The position numbers and the translations under genes were made by a program. Of a DNA stretch of 64,000 nucleotides, positions 1 through 8,453 are shown in pieces (within the stretch, counting starts at the first letter, position 1; each line of letters starts with the position of its first letter). The stretch covers positions 1 to 64,000 of the forward strand of contig JASDDH010000001.1 in NCBI GenBank assembly GCA_030407505.1, read 5' to 3'. The notes beneath the pieces were generated by a model. That model made no database searches. It was not told the DNA's origin and saw only the letters and a program-made list of their open reading frames with translations. The DNA is from Planococcus sp. APC 4015 (lineage in GTDB: Bacteria > Actinomycetota > Actinomycetes > Actinomycetales > Microbacteriaceae).

Positions 1-365
1 GCGGGCCTCCGCGCCCGCTCTGCCGGTGCGGCGGGCTCGGGATTCCGGGCGGCGGGTGCGGGGGGTTCCGGAGCCCGCGCGGCCGGCGCGGTGGGCGGGG
101 GTGCCGAGTCCGGTGCCGCAGCATCCTGAGGCGCCGGCGAACCGGGCCGGACCGCGCTCTGCGCGACCTTGTTGGCCCCGGTCGGGTTCTGACGGGCGGC
201 GGCTTCGCGTGCGGCTCGACGTGAGGGCGGGGCGCCGGCGGTCGAACCGCTCACGGCCGCGCCACCGCCGTCCTCCGATGCGGATCGCCCGAGGTCGCGC
301 GAGCGCGGGTCGGGCAGTTTGCCGAACAGATCGGCGAACGGATCATCGAAGGGTGACTCGGGCAT
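1..365 (-). CDS. mltG: Endolytic murein transglycosylase MltG, N-terminal part (runs off the left edge)
   Basis: The ATG lies one base past the ruvX stop. The visible ~120 residues (MPESPFDDPFADLFGKLPD...) are an acidic start followed by Ala/Pro/Arg-rich low-complexity sequence with no membrane segment. Actinobacterial MltG proteins carry a long disordered cytoplasmic tail like this before one transmembrane helix and the YceG catalytic domain, which would lie outside the window. MltG cleaves nascent glycan strands and sets their length. The call rests on alaS-ruvX-mltG gene order and the tail composition, because no catalytic residue is visible. Confidence 0.75.
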   Translation of the reverse strand, partial: MPESPFDDPFADLFGKLPDPRSRDLGRSASEDGGGAAVSGSTAGAPPSRRAAREAAARQNPTGANKVAQSAVRPGSPAPQDAAAPDSAPPPTAPAARAPEPPAPAARNPEPAAPAERARRP

Positions 366-366
366 C

Positions 367-834
367 TCAGGCGGGCTCCTGGGTGATGGGGGTTCCGGCC
401 GGGCGACCTGTGCTCTTCTCGACGTCGAGTGCCTGCTGCAGGAGGACCACGGCCGCGACCTGGTCAACAATGCTACGAGAAGAACGCTGCGAACGGCCCG
501 ACTGTCTCAGCGCGGCGTGCGCCGACACCGTCGAGAGCCGCTCGTCGACGAGCCGTACGGGGCGAGTGGATGCCGTCGCCACCGCGGCGGCGAACTCGCG
601 GGCATCCGTCGTCGAGGCGGTGTCCTCACCGCGCAGATTCAGGGGCAGCCCGACGAGGATCTCGAACGCGTCGTACTCATCGGCCAGAGCGACGAGACGG
701 CTCACGGCCGCGTCGTCGCGCGGCACGGTCTCGATCGGCGTCGCCAGAAGGCCCTCGCGATCGCTGCGGGCGACGCCCACGCGGGCGCGCCCGACGTCGA
801 CGCCGAGCCTCACCCCGAGGCGGAAACCGCTCAC
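367..834 (-). CDS. ruvX: Holliday junction resolvase-like protein RuvX (YqgF family)
   Basis: 155 aa, normal family length. It has an RNase H-like fold with GVDVGRARVGVA at 11-22 (D13 as first metal ligand), VGLPLN at 61-66, DERLST at 97-102 and a late aspartate in SIVDQVAAV (D124). The family processes the 5' end of pre-16S rRNA in bacteria, and a Holliday-junction nuclease role was proposed earlier from the fold. The start codon overlaps the alaS stop by 4 nt (ATGA), so translation is probably coupled. mltG follows directly, giving the usual actinobacterial alaS-ruvX-mltG order. Confidence 0.93.
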   Translation of the reverse strand: MSGFRLGVRLGVDVGRARVGVARSDREGLLATPIETVPRDDAAVSRLVALADEYDAFEILVGLPLNLRGEDTASTTDAREFAAAVATASTRPVRLVDERLSTVSAHAALRQSGRSQRSSRSIVDQVAAVVLLQQALDVEKSTGRPAGTPITQEPA

Positions 835-3491
835 GCGGCCCCGAGCGTCGCCGACACCGCCGCGAGCGCCGCGGGGAGCGCGGCCACATCGGTCCCGCCG
901 CCCTGTGCGACGTCGTCGCGACCGCCGCCTCCACCGCCGAGGACGCCGGCGGCCGTCTTCGCGAGCGCGCCGGCCTTGGCTCCGGCCGAGCGTGCGGCGT
1001 CGTTGGTGGCGACGATGACGACGGGGCGGTCACCGACCTGCGCGGCGAGCACGACGATCGCGGCCTCCGCGCCGAGCCGGTCGCGCACCTGCAGGGCGAG
1101 CGTGCGCAGGTCGTCTGCGGTGGATGCCGTGCCGAGGCTCTGCGCGACGACGCGGTAGGCGCCGATCCGGGTGGCGGTGTCGGCCAGAGCCGGTCCGCGC
1201 TGGGCGAGGGCCTGTGCCTCGAACGACGCGATCTTCTTCTCGGCCGTCTTGAGGCTCGCGGCGAGCTCGGCGATACGCACGGGCAGCTGGTCGCGCGGCG
1301 TCTTGAGCGACGAGGTCAGCTGCGAGACGATCGCACGTTCCGCAGCGAGCGAGCGGAAGGCGTCCAGGCCCACGAGAGCCTCGACGCGGCGATTCGACGC
1401 CCCCACAGACGACTCGCCCACGAGGTTGATGAGCCCGATCTCGGCGCTGCGGGAGACGTGCGTGCCGCCGCACAGCTCGCGCGACCAGGGGCCGCCGATG
1501 TCGACCATGCGGACGACCTCGCCGTACTTCTCGCCGAACAGCGCCTGGGCGCCGGCCGCCTTGGCGTCGTCGAGGGCGAGCACCCGCGTGCTGACCTCGA
1601 GGTTGTCCCGCACCGCGTTGTTCGCGATCTCCTCGATCTCGCTGCGCGTGCTGTCGGACAGCGCCTGCCCCCACGCGAAGTCGAAGCGCATGTAGCCCGC
1701 TCGGTTGAGCGATCCCGTCTGCGAGGCCGAGTCGCCGAGCGTGTCGCGCAGGGCGGCATGGATGAGGTGCGTCGCGGAGTGCGCCTGCTGAGCCGCGCGG
1801 CGGTTCACGGCATCCACGACGGTCGTCGCGGGCTGACCCACGCCGACCTCGCCGGTCGTGACCTCGACGGTGTGGCTGATGAGCCCGGCGACCGGGCGCT
1901 GCACGTCGAGCACCTCGAGTTCGAACCCGGGCCCGACGATGATGCCCTTGTCGGCGACCTGGCCGCCCGACTCGGCGTAGAGGGCGGTCTCGGCGACGAT
2001 GACCTCGGCGATCTGACCCGTCGAGGCACGGTCGACCGAGACGCCGTCGACGAGGATGCCGAGCACCGCGGTCTCGGTCTCGAGGTCGGTGTAGCCGGTG
2101 AAGACCGTCTCGCCCTGGGCACGCAGATCGCGGTAGACGCTTGTGTCGGCCAGCTGGCGCTTGCGGGCGCGGGCGTCGGTCTTCGCGCGCGTGCGCTGCT
2201 CGAGCATGAGCGTGTCGAAGGCCGCGCGGTCCACGGTGAGGCCGGCCTCTTCGGCGATCTCGAGCGTCAGGTCGATCGGGAAGCCGTAGGTGTCGTGCAG
2301 GAGGAAGGCCTCGGCTCCGGCGATCGTGGTGCCGCCGGCATCCTTCGTCTGCACGAGCGAGTCGTCCAGGATCGCCTCGCCTGCCGCGAGGGTGCGCAGG
2401 AAGGTGGCCTCTTCGGCCAGGGCGTACTGCTCGATGCGCGCGTAGTCGTTCTCGACGACGGGGTACGCCGACTTCATCGCGTCACGGGATGCCGCGAACA
2501 GCTCCCGGAACGTGGGCCCGTCCACGCCCAGCAGGCGCATGGAGCGGATCGCGCGACGCATGAGGCGACGCAGGATGTAGCCGCGTCCGTCGTTCGCGGG
2601 CGTGACACCGTCCGAGAGCAGCATGAGCGACGAGCGCACGTGGTCGGCGACGACACGGAAGCGCACGTCGTCCTCGTGGACGGCGCCGTAGGTGCGACCC
2701 GACAACGCGACGGCGCGGTCGAGCACCGGACGCACCTGGTCGGTCTCGTACATGTTGTCGACGCCCTGCTTGATGAACGCGACGCGCTCGAGCCCCATGC
2801 CGGTGTCGATGTTCTTGTGGGGCAGTTCGCCGACGATGTCGAAGTCGTACTTCGAGGTGACGTTGGTGATCTCGTACTGCATGAACACGAGATTCCAGAT
2901 CTCTACGTAGCGGTCGTCGTCGGTCGCCGGTCCCCCGTCGATGCCGTAAGCGGGTCCGCGGTCGAAGAAGATCTCGGAGCACGGCCCCGCCGGGCCCGGA
3001 AGGCCCGTGGACCAGTAGTTCGTGTCCTTGCCGAGACGCTGGATGCGGTCGTCGGGAAGGTTGGCGATCGATCGCCACAGATCGTGGGCCTCGTCGTCCT
3101 CCTCGTAGACGGTGACCCAGAGGTCCTTCGGGTCGAAGCCCAGGCCTCCGTCGGCATCCGGAGTCGTCAGGAGCTCCCACGCGAAGCGGATGGCCCCCTC
3201 TTTGAAGTAGTCCCCGAACGACCAGTTGCCCAGCATCTGGAAGAACGTGCCGTGGCGCGGCGTGTGGCCGACCTCTTCGATGTCGAGCGTGCGCAGGCAC
3301 TTCTGCACGTCGGCGGCGCGCTTGTACGGGGCCGGCACGTCGCCGCTGAGGTACGGGATGAACGGCACCATGCCGGCAACCGTGAACAGCAGAGCGGGGT
3401 CGTCGGTGACGAGAGAGGCCGACGGCACGATCACGTGGCCGTTCTTCTCGAAGTAATCGAGGTAGCGCTGTGCGATCTCGGCGGTCTTCAT
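831..3491 (-). CDS. alaS: Alanine--tRNA ligase
   Basis: 886 aa, full length. The class II catalytic core has the RHGTFFQMLGNWSFGDYFK region near residues 60-78. The editing domain, which removes mischarged Ser/Gly, has the metal site HSATHLIH near 570 and ELCGGTHV near 672. A C-terminal coiled-coil and C-Ala segment follow, ending in a glycine-rich tail (GVLGGGGGGRD). It charges tRNA-Ala in the cytoplasm. It is the first gene of a leftward unit with ruvX and mltG; the upstream small membrane protein is separated by 70 bp. Confidence 0.98.
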   Translation of the reverse strand: MKTAEIAQRYLDYFEKNGHVIVPSASLVTDDPALLFTVAGMVPFIPYLSGDVPAPYKRAADVQKCLRTLDIEEVGHTPRHGTFFQMLGNWSFGDYFKEGAIRFAWELLTTPDADGGLGFDPKDLWVTVYEEDDEAHDLWRSIANLPDDRIQRLGKDTNYWSTGLPGPAGPCSEIFFDRGPAYGIDGGPATDDDRYVEIWNLVFMQYEITNVTSKYDFDIVGELPHKNIDTGMGLERVAFIKQGVDNMYETDQVRPVLDRAVALSGRTYGAVHEDDVRFRVVADHVRSSLMLLSDGVTPANDGRGYILRRLMRRAIRSMRLLGVDGPTFRELFAASRDAMKSAYPVVENDYARIEQYALAEEATFLRTLAAGEAILDDSLVQTKDAGGTTIAGAEAFLLHDTYGFPIDLTLEIAEEAGLTVDRAAFDTLMLEQRTRAKTDARARKRQLADTSVYRDLRAQGETVFTGYTDLETETAVLGILVDGVSVDRASTGQIAEVIVAETALYAESGGQVADKGIIVGPGFELEVLDVQRPVAGLISHTVEVTTGEVGVGQPATTVVDAVNRRAAQQAHSATHLIHAALRDTLGDSASQTGSLNRAGYMRFDFAWGQALSDSTRSEIEEIANNAVRDNLEVSTRVLALDDAKAAGAQALFGEKYGEVVRMVDIGGPWSRELCGGTHVSRSAEIGLINLVGESSVGASNRRVEALVGLDAFRSLAAERAIVSQLTSSLKTPRDQLPVRIAELAASLKTAEKKIASFEAQALAQRGPALADTATRIGAYRVVAQSLGTASTADDLRTLALQVRDRLGAEAAIVVLAAQVGDRPVVIVATNDAARSAGAKAGALAKTAAGVLGGGGGGRDDVAQGGGTDVAALPAALAAVSATLGAA

Positions 3492-3561
3492 GTCGTGGAG
3501 TCCTCAGGGCGAGCGGAGGCAACCCCGCGGGCAGGGCGTGCGACCGGGTGGTCGGGTGAGA

Positions 3562-3846
3562 TCAGTCGGCGAGCTTCTTGGCGGCGTCGGCCGCGCTGTC
3601 GATGACGTCGGATGCCGTGGTGGCGGCGGTCTGCGCCACGCCGACCGCGGCGACCTTGGCGTCGTCGACGAGATCGGTGAACCGGGCCTCCTGCTCGCGG
3701 TAGGCGTCGCTGATGCGGTCGGTGAACTCGCTGATGCGGGCGTCCACCTCGGCGAGCACCTCGTGACCGCGGGGGTCCTTGTTGACCAGATGGGCGACGA
3801 CGAATCCGCTTGCGACGCCGAACACGAACCACACGAGGTTCTTCAT
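3562..3846 (-). CDS. Small YtxH-like membrane protein
   Basis: 94 aa starting MKNLVWFVFGVASGFVVAHL, a single N-terminal membrane helix (about 4-20). An amphipathic Ala/Asp-rich helical tail follows, probably cytoplasmic. The layout resembles YtxH-type small envelope proteins, but no catalytic motif is seen and the function is unknown. The ATG is chosen because AAGGAAG lies about 7 nt upstream and the hydrophobic helix starts at once; the open frame continues upstream without coding character. It sits between rpsD and alaS on the same strand. Confidence 0.8.
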   Translation of the reverse strand: MKNLVWFVFGVASGFVVAHLVNKDPRGHEVLAEVDARISEFTDRISDAYREQEARFTDLVDDAKVAAVGVAQTAATTASDVIDSAADAAKKLAD

Positions 3847-3929
3847 GTCACCACTTCCTTGGTTGTGGACCGGTCTGCTCCGCGGGTGTCGTGGACGCCC
3901 GGCGCAGCGTTTCCCATCGTAAGCCGAAA

Positions 3930-3967
3930 CGCCGAAGGGCGCCGGGATTCCCCGACGCCCTTCGGCG
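3930..3967 (-). terminator. Hairpin terminator after rpsD
   Basis: Perfect 12-bp inverted repeat (CGCCGAAGGGCG / CGCCCTTCGGCG) with a 14-nt loop, flanked by short T-runs on either strand. It lies 87 bp past the rpsD stop and upstream of the small membrane protein gene, so it should end rpsD transcripts. Confidence 0.8.
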
Positions 3968-4053
3968 TTTGCTCGCTGAGCTCGTCGAAGCGTCAGCGTG
4001 CGGTGCATCTCGATCCGCGGCTTCGCCGCTCGTCGATGACCGACGACGGCGCC

Positions 4054-4683
4054 TTATCGGGCGGCGTAGTACTCGACGACGAGCTGGACTTCGCAGACCA
4101 CGGGAACCTCGGCGCGCTTGGGGCGACGCACGAGACGCGACTGGAGCTTGTCGAGCTCGACCTCGATGTAGGCGGGAACGGGGGGCAGCACGTCGGCGTG
4201 ACCGCCGAGCGCGGCGACCTGGAAGGGCTCGGTGCCCTCGCTCTTGGCCTTGACGTGGATGAGCTGACCCGGCTTCACGCGGAAGGACGGGCGGTCGACG
4301 GTCTCGCCGTCGACGAGGATGTGACGGTGCACGACCATCTGGCGGGCCTGCGCGGTGGTGCGGGCGAAGCCCGAACGCAGCACGAGGGCATCCAGACGCA
4401 TCTCGAGGAGCTCGACGAGGTTCTCACCCGTCAGGCCGTCCTTGCGACGTGCCTCGTTGAACGTGTTGCGCATCTGCTTCTCGCGGATGCCGTACTGCTC
4501 GCGAAGACGCTGCTTCTCGCGCAGACGGACGGCGTAGTCGCTGTCCTGCTTGCGCTTGGTGCGGCCGTGCTCACCCGGAGCGTACGGACGCTTCTCGAGG
4601 TACTTTGCCGCCTTGGGGGTCAGCGCGATGCCGAGGGCACGCGAGAGACGCACCTTGCGGCGGTCCTGGGACTTCGTAGCCAC
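4054..4683 (-). CDS. rpsD: 30S ribosomal protein S4
   Basis: 209 aa, standard length. The N-terminal S4 domain starts MATKSQDRRKVRLSRALG. The RNA-binding S4 fold follows at about 96-160 (RLDALVLRSGFARTTAQARQMVVHRHILVDG), and the protein ends in EYYAAR. It nucleates 30S assembly by binding 16S rRNA. The N-terminal region has no cysteines, so this is the zinc-free form of S4; the only Cys is near the C-terminus. It is a single-gene unit here, not part of an rpsK/rpoA operon, with its own terminator downstream. Confidence 0.97.
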   Translation of the reverse strand: MATKSQDRRKVRLSRALGIALTPKAAKYLEKRPYAPGEHGRTKRKQDSDYAVRLREKQRLREQYGIREKQMRNTFNEARRKDGLTGENLVELLEMRLDALVLRSGFARTTAQARQMVVHRHILVDGETVDRPSFRVKPGQLIHVKAKSEGTEPFQVAALGGHADVLPPVPAYIEVELDKLQSRLVRRPKRAEVPVVCEVQLVVEYYAAR

Positions 4684-4876
4684 GAAGTGATCCTTCCGAT
4701 GACGTGGCCGCGTCTTTCACGGCTCACGGACGTATCTCCGCTCTTCGCCCTGTCCGGACTGCACGCCGGGGCATGCCGGAAGGTCGGTAAAGAAGAGAGG
4801 GGATGCCCGAAAACTGTGTTTCGAGCCGGTCAAGCTTATCAGACCTGGGCTTTTCGACGGATCGGGATGCCGTCGG

Positions 4877-6211
4877 TCACTTCTCGCCGGCGAGGATGCG
4901 GCGGATCTTCTCCAGGCGCGCCTGCACGTCGCGCTCCTGACCGTGGTTCGTCGGCTCGTAGTAGCGCTTCGTGCGGAGCTCGTCGGGAAGGTGCTGCTGG
5001 GCGACGACCCCGATCTCGGAGTCGTGCGGGTAGACGTAGCCCTTGCCGTGCCCCAGACGCTTCGCACCCGGGTAGTGGGCGTCGCGCAGCGGCGGGGGAA
5101 CCCGCCCGAAGCCGCCCGCGCGCACATCGGCGATGGCCTTGTCGATCGCGAGGTAGGCCGCGTTGGACTTGGCCGTGGTCGCGAGGTAGGCGGTGGCCTC
5201 GGCCAGCGGGATGCGTCCCTCGGGCATGCCGATGAACTGCACGGCGTCGGCGGCGGCGACGGCGAGCGGCAGCGCCTGCGGGTCGGCCAGCCCGATGTCT
5301 TCGGCGGCCGAGATGATGAGTCGCCGGGCGATGAAGCGAGGGTCCTCCCCCGCCTCGATCATGCGCGCCAGGTAGTGCATCGCGGCATCCACGTCGGAGC
5401 CTCTGATCGACTTGATGAAGGCGCTGATGACGTCGTAGTGCTCGTCGCCCTGCCGGTCGTATCGAAGCAGAGCGCGGTCGACCGCCTGCTCGATGTTCTC
5501 GGTGCCGATCTCGGGAGTGGCGTCGCCTTCGGTCGTCTCGGTGGACAGCGAAGCCGCGGCCTCCAGCGTCGTGAGGGCGCGACGGGCGTCGCCCGAGGCG
5601 AGCTGCACGATCGCGTCGCGTGCAGCCGCGGTGAGCGACACCGCGCCGTTGAAACCGCGCGGATCGCTCACGGCGCGATCGATCAGCACGCGCAGCTCGT
5701 CGTCGGTGAGTGGCCGCAGGGTGAGCAGCAGCGAGCGCGAGAGCAGCGGTGAGATCACCGAGAACGACGGATTCTCGGTGGTCGCGGCAATCAGCACGAC
5801 CCAGCCGTTCTCGACACCGGGGAGCAGGGCGTCCTGCTGCGCCTTCGTGAAGCGGTGGATCTCGTCGAGGAAAAGGATCGTGGACTGCCCGTACAGATCG
5901 CGCTGCGTCAGGGCCTCTTGCATCACCTCGCGCACGTCCTTGACACCGGCCGTCACCGCCGACAGCTCGACGAAGCGCCGCCCCGACGACCGGGCGATCG
6001 CCTGAGCGAGCGTGGTCTTGCCCGTTCCGGGAGGGCCCCACAGGATGACCGACGTCGCCGAGCGCGTCGAGGCCTCGGAATCCGCGAGGGTCACCAGCGG
6101 CGAACCGGGCTTCAGCAGATGCCCCTGCCCGGCGACCTCGTCGAGCGATGTCGGCCGCATCCGCACAGCCAGGGGCGTCTGCCCCTGGAACAGAGCGGAG
6201 GGACTTGTCAC
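4877..6211 (-). CDS. rarA: Replication-associated recombination protein A (RarA/MgsA AAA+ ATPase)
   Basis: 444 aa. Walker A GPPGTGKTTLA is at 59-69, Walker B ILFLDEIHRF at 112-121 and sensor 1 AATTENPSF near 145. The C-terminal half has the RarA tetramerisation signature (GDEHYDVISAFIKSIRGSD, and HYPGAKRLGHGKGY). RarA acts at stalled replication forks with RecA and SSB. The GTG start at 6211 is supported by a -10 box six bases upstream, which implies a leaderless mRNA. Confidence 0.94.
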   Translation of the reverse strand: MTSPSALFQGQTPLAVRMRPTSLDEVAGQGHLLKPGSPLVTLADSEASTRSATSVILWGPPGTGKTTLAQAIARSSGRRFVELSAVTAGVKDVREVMQEALTQRDLYGQSTILFLDEIHRFTKAQQDALLPGVENGWVVLIAATTENPSFSVISPLLSRSLLLTLRPLTDDELRVLIDRAVSDPRGFNGAVSLTAAARDAIVQLASGDARRALTTLEAAASLSTETTEGDATPEIGTENIEQAVDRALLRYDRQGDEHYDVISAFIKSIRGSDVDAAMHYLARMIEAGEDPRFIARRLIISAAEDIGLADPQALPLAVAAADAVQFIGMPEGRIPLAEATAYLATTAKSNAAYLAIDKAIADVRAGGFGRVPPPLRDAHYPGAKRLGHGKGYVYPHDSEIGVVAQQHLPDELRTKRYYEPTNHGQERDVQARLEKIRRILAGEK

Positions 6212-6217
6212 GGCACA

Positions 6218-6223
6218 AGGCTA
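6218..6223 (-). promoter_or_regulatory. Leaderless -10 element of rarA
   Basis: On the minus strand TAGCCT is followed by six bases (TGTGCC) and then the GTG start of rarA, so transcription would begin at the start codon. The same spacing is seen at ruvA and the PAC2 gene in this window. Confidence 0.55.
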
Positions 6224-6326
6224 GTCGCGGCCGCCGACGCTGAGGCCGCCGGGAGTTTTGGCGAGCCAACCCGAGGATGCATAGGATCAACCCGGCCCCG
6301 GGAGACTCCCGGACGAGGGAGGTCCC

Positions 6327-6638
6327 GTGTCCAGCGGTGGCAAGGATCGCGGCACACGCGAGTCGCGTGAGCGCACGCGGGTGTATCAGGCACGGCAGAC
6401 GTTCCACGACAGTCGGATCCGCCGTCGCCGACGCGACAACCTGATCGCGGGAATCGTCGGCGGCCTCGTGATCGTCGGCATCGTCGCCGTCCAGACCCTG
6501 TACTTCACCACCGGACCGGGGATGCCGGTGCCGACGCCCACGTCGACCTCGACCCCCGCGCCGACACCGTCGGTGGCGCCCGAGGCGCCGGTGACCGAGA
6601 CGCCCGCACCCGAGGCGACGCCCACCACGACGCCCTGA
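6327..6638 (+). CDS. Small single-pass membrane protein with a Pro/Thr-rich tail, unknown function
   Basis: 103 aa from a GTG. It has a basic N-terminus (RIRRRRRDN), one hydrophobic helix at about 40-60 (LIAGIVGGLVIVGIVAVQTLYF), then an external tail of alternating Pro/Thr/Glu/Ala. By the positive-inside rule the N-terminus is cytoplasmic and the tail outside. No enzymatic motif is seen. It is divergent from rarA; a TAGGAT -10-like box lies about 45 bp upstream of its start. Confidence 0.75.
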   Translation: MSSGGKDRGTRESRERTRVYQARQTFHDSRIRRRRRDNLIAGIVGGLVIVGIVAVQTLYFTTGPGMPVPTPTSTSTPAPTPSVAPEAPVTETPAPEATPTTTP

Positions 6639-6673
6639 CTCCGCCGCGCCTCACCCGGCCGGATGGGCCGTAC

Positions 6674-6679
6674 TAGGCT
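6674..6679 (+). promoter_or_regulatory. -10 element upstream of the DUF349 gene
   Basis: TAGGCT matches the -10 consensus seen repeatedly in this window. It overlaps a possible TTG start at 6679, which argues that translation begins downstream at the GTG at 6730. Confidence 0.5.
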
Positions 6680-6729
6680 TGACGCGTCCCACTCCCACAG
6701 GCGGCGCAGGCCGCGATGAGGTGCATCCC

Positions 6730-8370
6730 GTGACTGCCCACGCAGACCCTATTTCCGAGTCCCCCGAGGACGACACCACGACGACGGAGGCGACGACGCC
6801 CGCCGACGAGGTGACGACCGCCACCGACGAGGTGACGACCGACGAAGCGGCGGATGCCGTCGCAGATGCGCCTGGCGAGCAGCCCGAGGCGGAGGCGCCC
6901 GAGGCCGAGGCGCCCGAGGCTGATGCGTCAGAGGCCGAGGCGCCCGAGGCTGATGCGTCAGAGGCCGAGGCGCCTGCGGCTGAGGCCTCCGAGCCCGAAG
7001 CCTCCGAGCCCGAAGCCTCCGAGCCCGAAGCTGACGCCGAGCCCGAGACGGCCGCGCCGTCCGCGCCGTCGCCCGTCGCTGTCATCCCGGCGGTTCCTGG
7101 AATCCCCGGTCCGAAGCCCGGCAGCGGCCCGGGCGCGGCGCCGACAGCGCCGTGGGGCCGGGTCGACGACGACGGCACCGTGTCGGTGCGCAACGCCGAG
7201 AACGAGTGGCGCGTCATCGGTGCCTACCCCGACGGCACTCCCGACGAGGCGCTCGCGTACTTCCAGCGCAAGTTCTCCGACCTCGCGAGCGAGGTGACGC
7301 TCCTCGAGGTGCGCCACCGCAGCGGCGGAGCGTCGGCAGCCGATCTCCGCGCCGCCGCGCGCACACTCGAGGCGAAGCTCACCGATGCCGCGGCCGTCGG
7401 CAACCTGGCCGCGCTCGAGGCTCGCGTGTCGGCGATGACCGGCACCCTCGCCGCGGCATCCGAGACAGAGGCAGCCGAGGCCCGCGAAGCAGTCGACGAA
7501 GCCGTGCGCCAACGCACGGCGATCGTCGAGAAGGCAGAGGCCCTCGCCGCCCGCGACCCGAAGTCGGTGCAGTGGAAGCAGGCATCGGCCGATCTCGCCG
7601 CTCTGTTCGACGAGTGGCAGTCCCAGCAGCAGAACGGTCCCCGCCTGCCGAAGAACACCGCGCAGCAGCTCTGGAAGCGATTCCGCGACGCCCGCGCGAC
7701 CGTCGACAAGCACCGCCGCGAGTTCTACTCGCAGCTCGACGAAGAGCACAAGGGTGTCCGCGACCGCAAGGCGAAGCTCGTCGAGAAGGCCGAGGCGCTC
7801 GCGCCGCAGGGTGAGGACGGCATCGGCGCCTACCGCGATCTTCTCGAACAGTGGAAGACCTCGGGCCGTGCCGGCAAGAAGGCCGACGACGCCCTGTGGG
7901 CGCGTTTCAAGGCCGCGGGTGACGCGCTGTACTCGGCGCGCGCCGACCGTGAGGTCGCCGACACCGAAGCCTCACGCGAGAAGATCGATGCGCGCAAGGC
8001 CCTGCTCGCCGAGGCGCAGGCTGTGGCCGACGAGTCGTCCATCGCGAAGGCGCGCACACTGCTCACGGGCATCCAGCGTCGCTGGGACGAGATCGGACGC
8101 ATCTTCCCGCGCGAGGCCGAACGGGCGCTCGACGACGATCTGCGCAAGATCGAGACGGCGCTGCGCACGCGCGAAGAGACCGACTGGAAGCGCAACAATC
8201 CCGAGACGAAGGCGCGCACGAACGACATGACGCGTCAGCTCACCGAGGCCATCGAGAAGCTTGAAGACCAGGTGGCCGCCGCAGAGAAGTCGGGCGACAA
8301 GAAGGCCGTCGCCGCGGCGAAGGAAGCACTCGAGGCGCGCCGCGCGTGGCTGCGCGCGGTCGGTGGCTAG
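6730..8370 (+). CDS. DUF349 domain-containing protein
   Basis: 546 aa from the GTG at 6730 (VTAHADPISESPEDD), preceded by GATGAGG; an in-frame TTG at 6679 is less likely because it lies in the -10 box. The first ~130 residues are acidic, repeat-built and probably disordered. The rest is alpha-helical with about five DUF349 repeats, each with a W-K / LW-x-RF pattern (for example QLWKRFRDARATVDKHRREF). The biochemical role of DUF349 proteins is not established, so none is assigned. A very strong hairpin follows the stop. Confidence 0.88.
   Translation: MTAHADPISESPEDDTTTTEATTPADEVTTATDEVTTDEAADAVADAPGEQPEAEAPEAEAPEADASEAEAPEADASEAEAPAAEASEPEASEPEASEPEADAEPETAAPSAPSPVAVIPAVPGIPGPKPGSGPGAAPTAPWGRVDDDGTVSVRNAENEWRVIGAYPDGTPDEALAYFQRKFSDLASEVTLLEVRHRSGGASAADLRAAARTLEAKLTDAAAVGNLAALEARVSAMTGTLAAASETEAAEAREAVDEAVRQRTAIVEKAEALAARDPKSVQWKQASADLAALFDEWQSQQQNGPRLPKNTAQQLWKRFRDARATVDKHRREFYSQLDEEHKGVRDRKAKLVEKAEALAPQGEDGIGAYRDLLEQWKTSGRAGKKADDALWARFKAAGDALYSARADREVADTEASREKIDARKALLAEAQAVADESSIAKARTLLTGIQRRWDEIGRIFPREAERALDDDLRKIETALRTREETDWKRNNPETKARTNDMTRQLTEAIEKLEDQVAAAEKSGDKKAVAAAKEALEARRAWLRAVGG
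6901..7035 (+). repeat. In-frame tandem repeats inside the DUF349 gene
   Basis: A 30-bp unit is repeated exactly twice (6901-6930 and 6931-6960), encoding EAEAPEADAS each time, followed by a diverged third copy. Then a 15-bp unit encoding EPEAS occurs at 6991-7005 and 7006-7020 with a variant at 7021-7035. All units are multiples of 3, so copy number can change without breaking the frame. Confidence 0.9.
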
Positions 8371-8387
8371 CCGGCACGTCTGACCCT

Positions 8388-8425
8388 GCAGTTCGGCCCG
8401 GTTGTCCACAACCGGGCCGAACTGC
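8388..8425 (+). terminator. Long perfect hairpin after the DUF349 gene
   Basis: Perfect 18-bp stem (GCAGTTCGGCCCGGTTGT and its complement) with only 2 bases (CC) between the arms. It starts 17 bp after the DUF349 stop. No T-tract follows, as is common for actinobacterial terminators. It lies immediately before the next plus-strand gene, so it may also limit read-through into that gene. Confidence 0.8.
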
Positions 8426-8453
8426 GTCGGGGCGACGTGTCGGGTCGTGCACA

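Noticed and set aside
429-3605. Open frame of 1058 codons on the plus strand
   Set aside because: It lies antisense to alaS and ruvX, whose protein signatures are unmistakable; long antisense frames are expected at this GC content.
6679-6729. Upstream TTG start for the DUF349 gene
   Set aside because: The TTG overlaps the -10 box; the GTG at 6730 has a ribosome binding site.
8346-8453. GTG start at 8346 for the AbiEi-like gene
   Set aside because: It would translate the end of the DUF349 gene in another frame and then the terminator hairpin.
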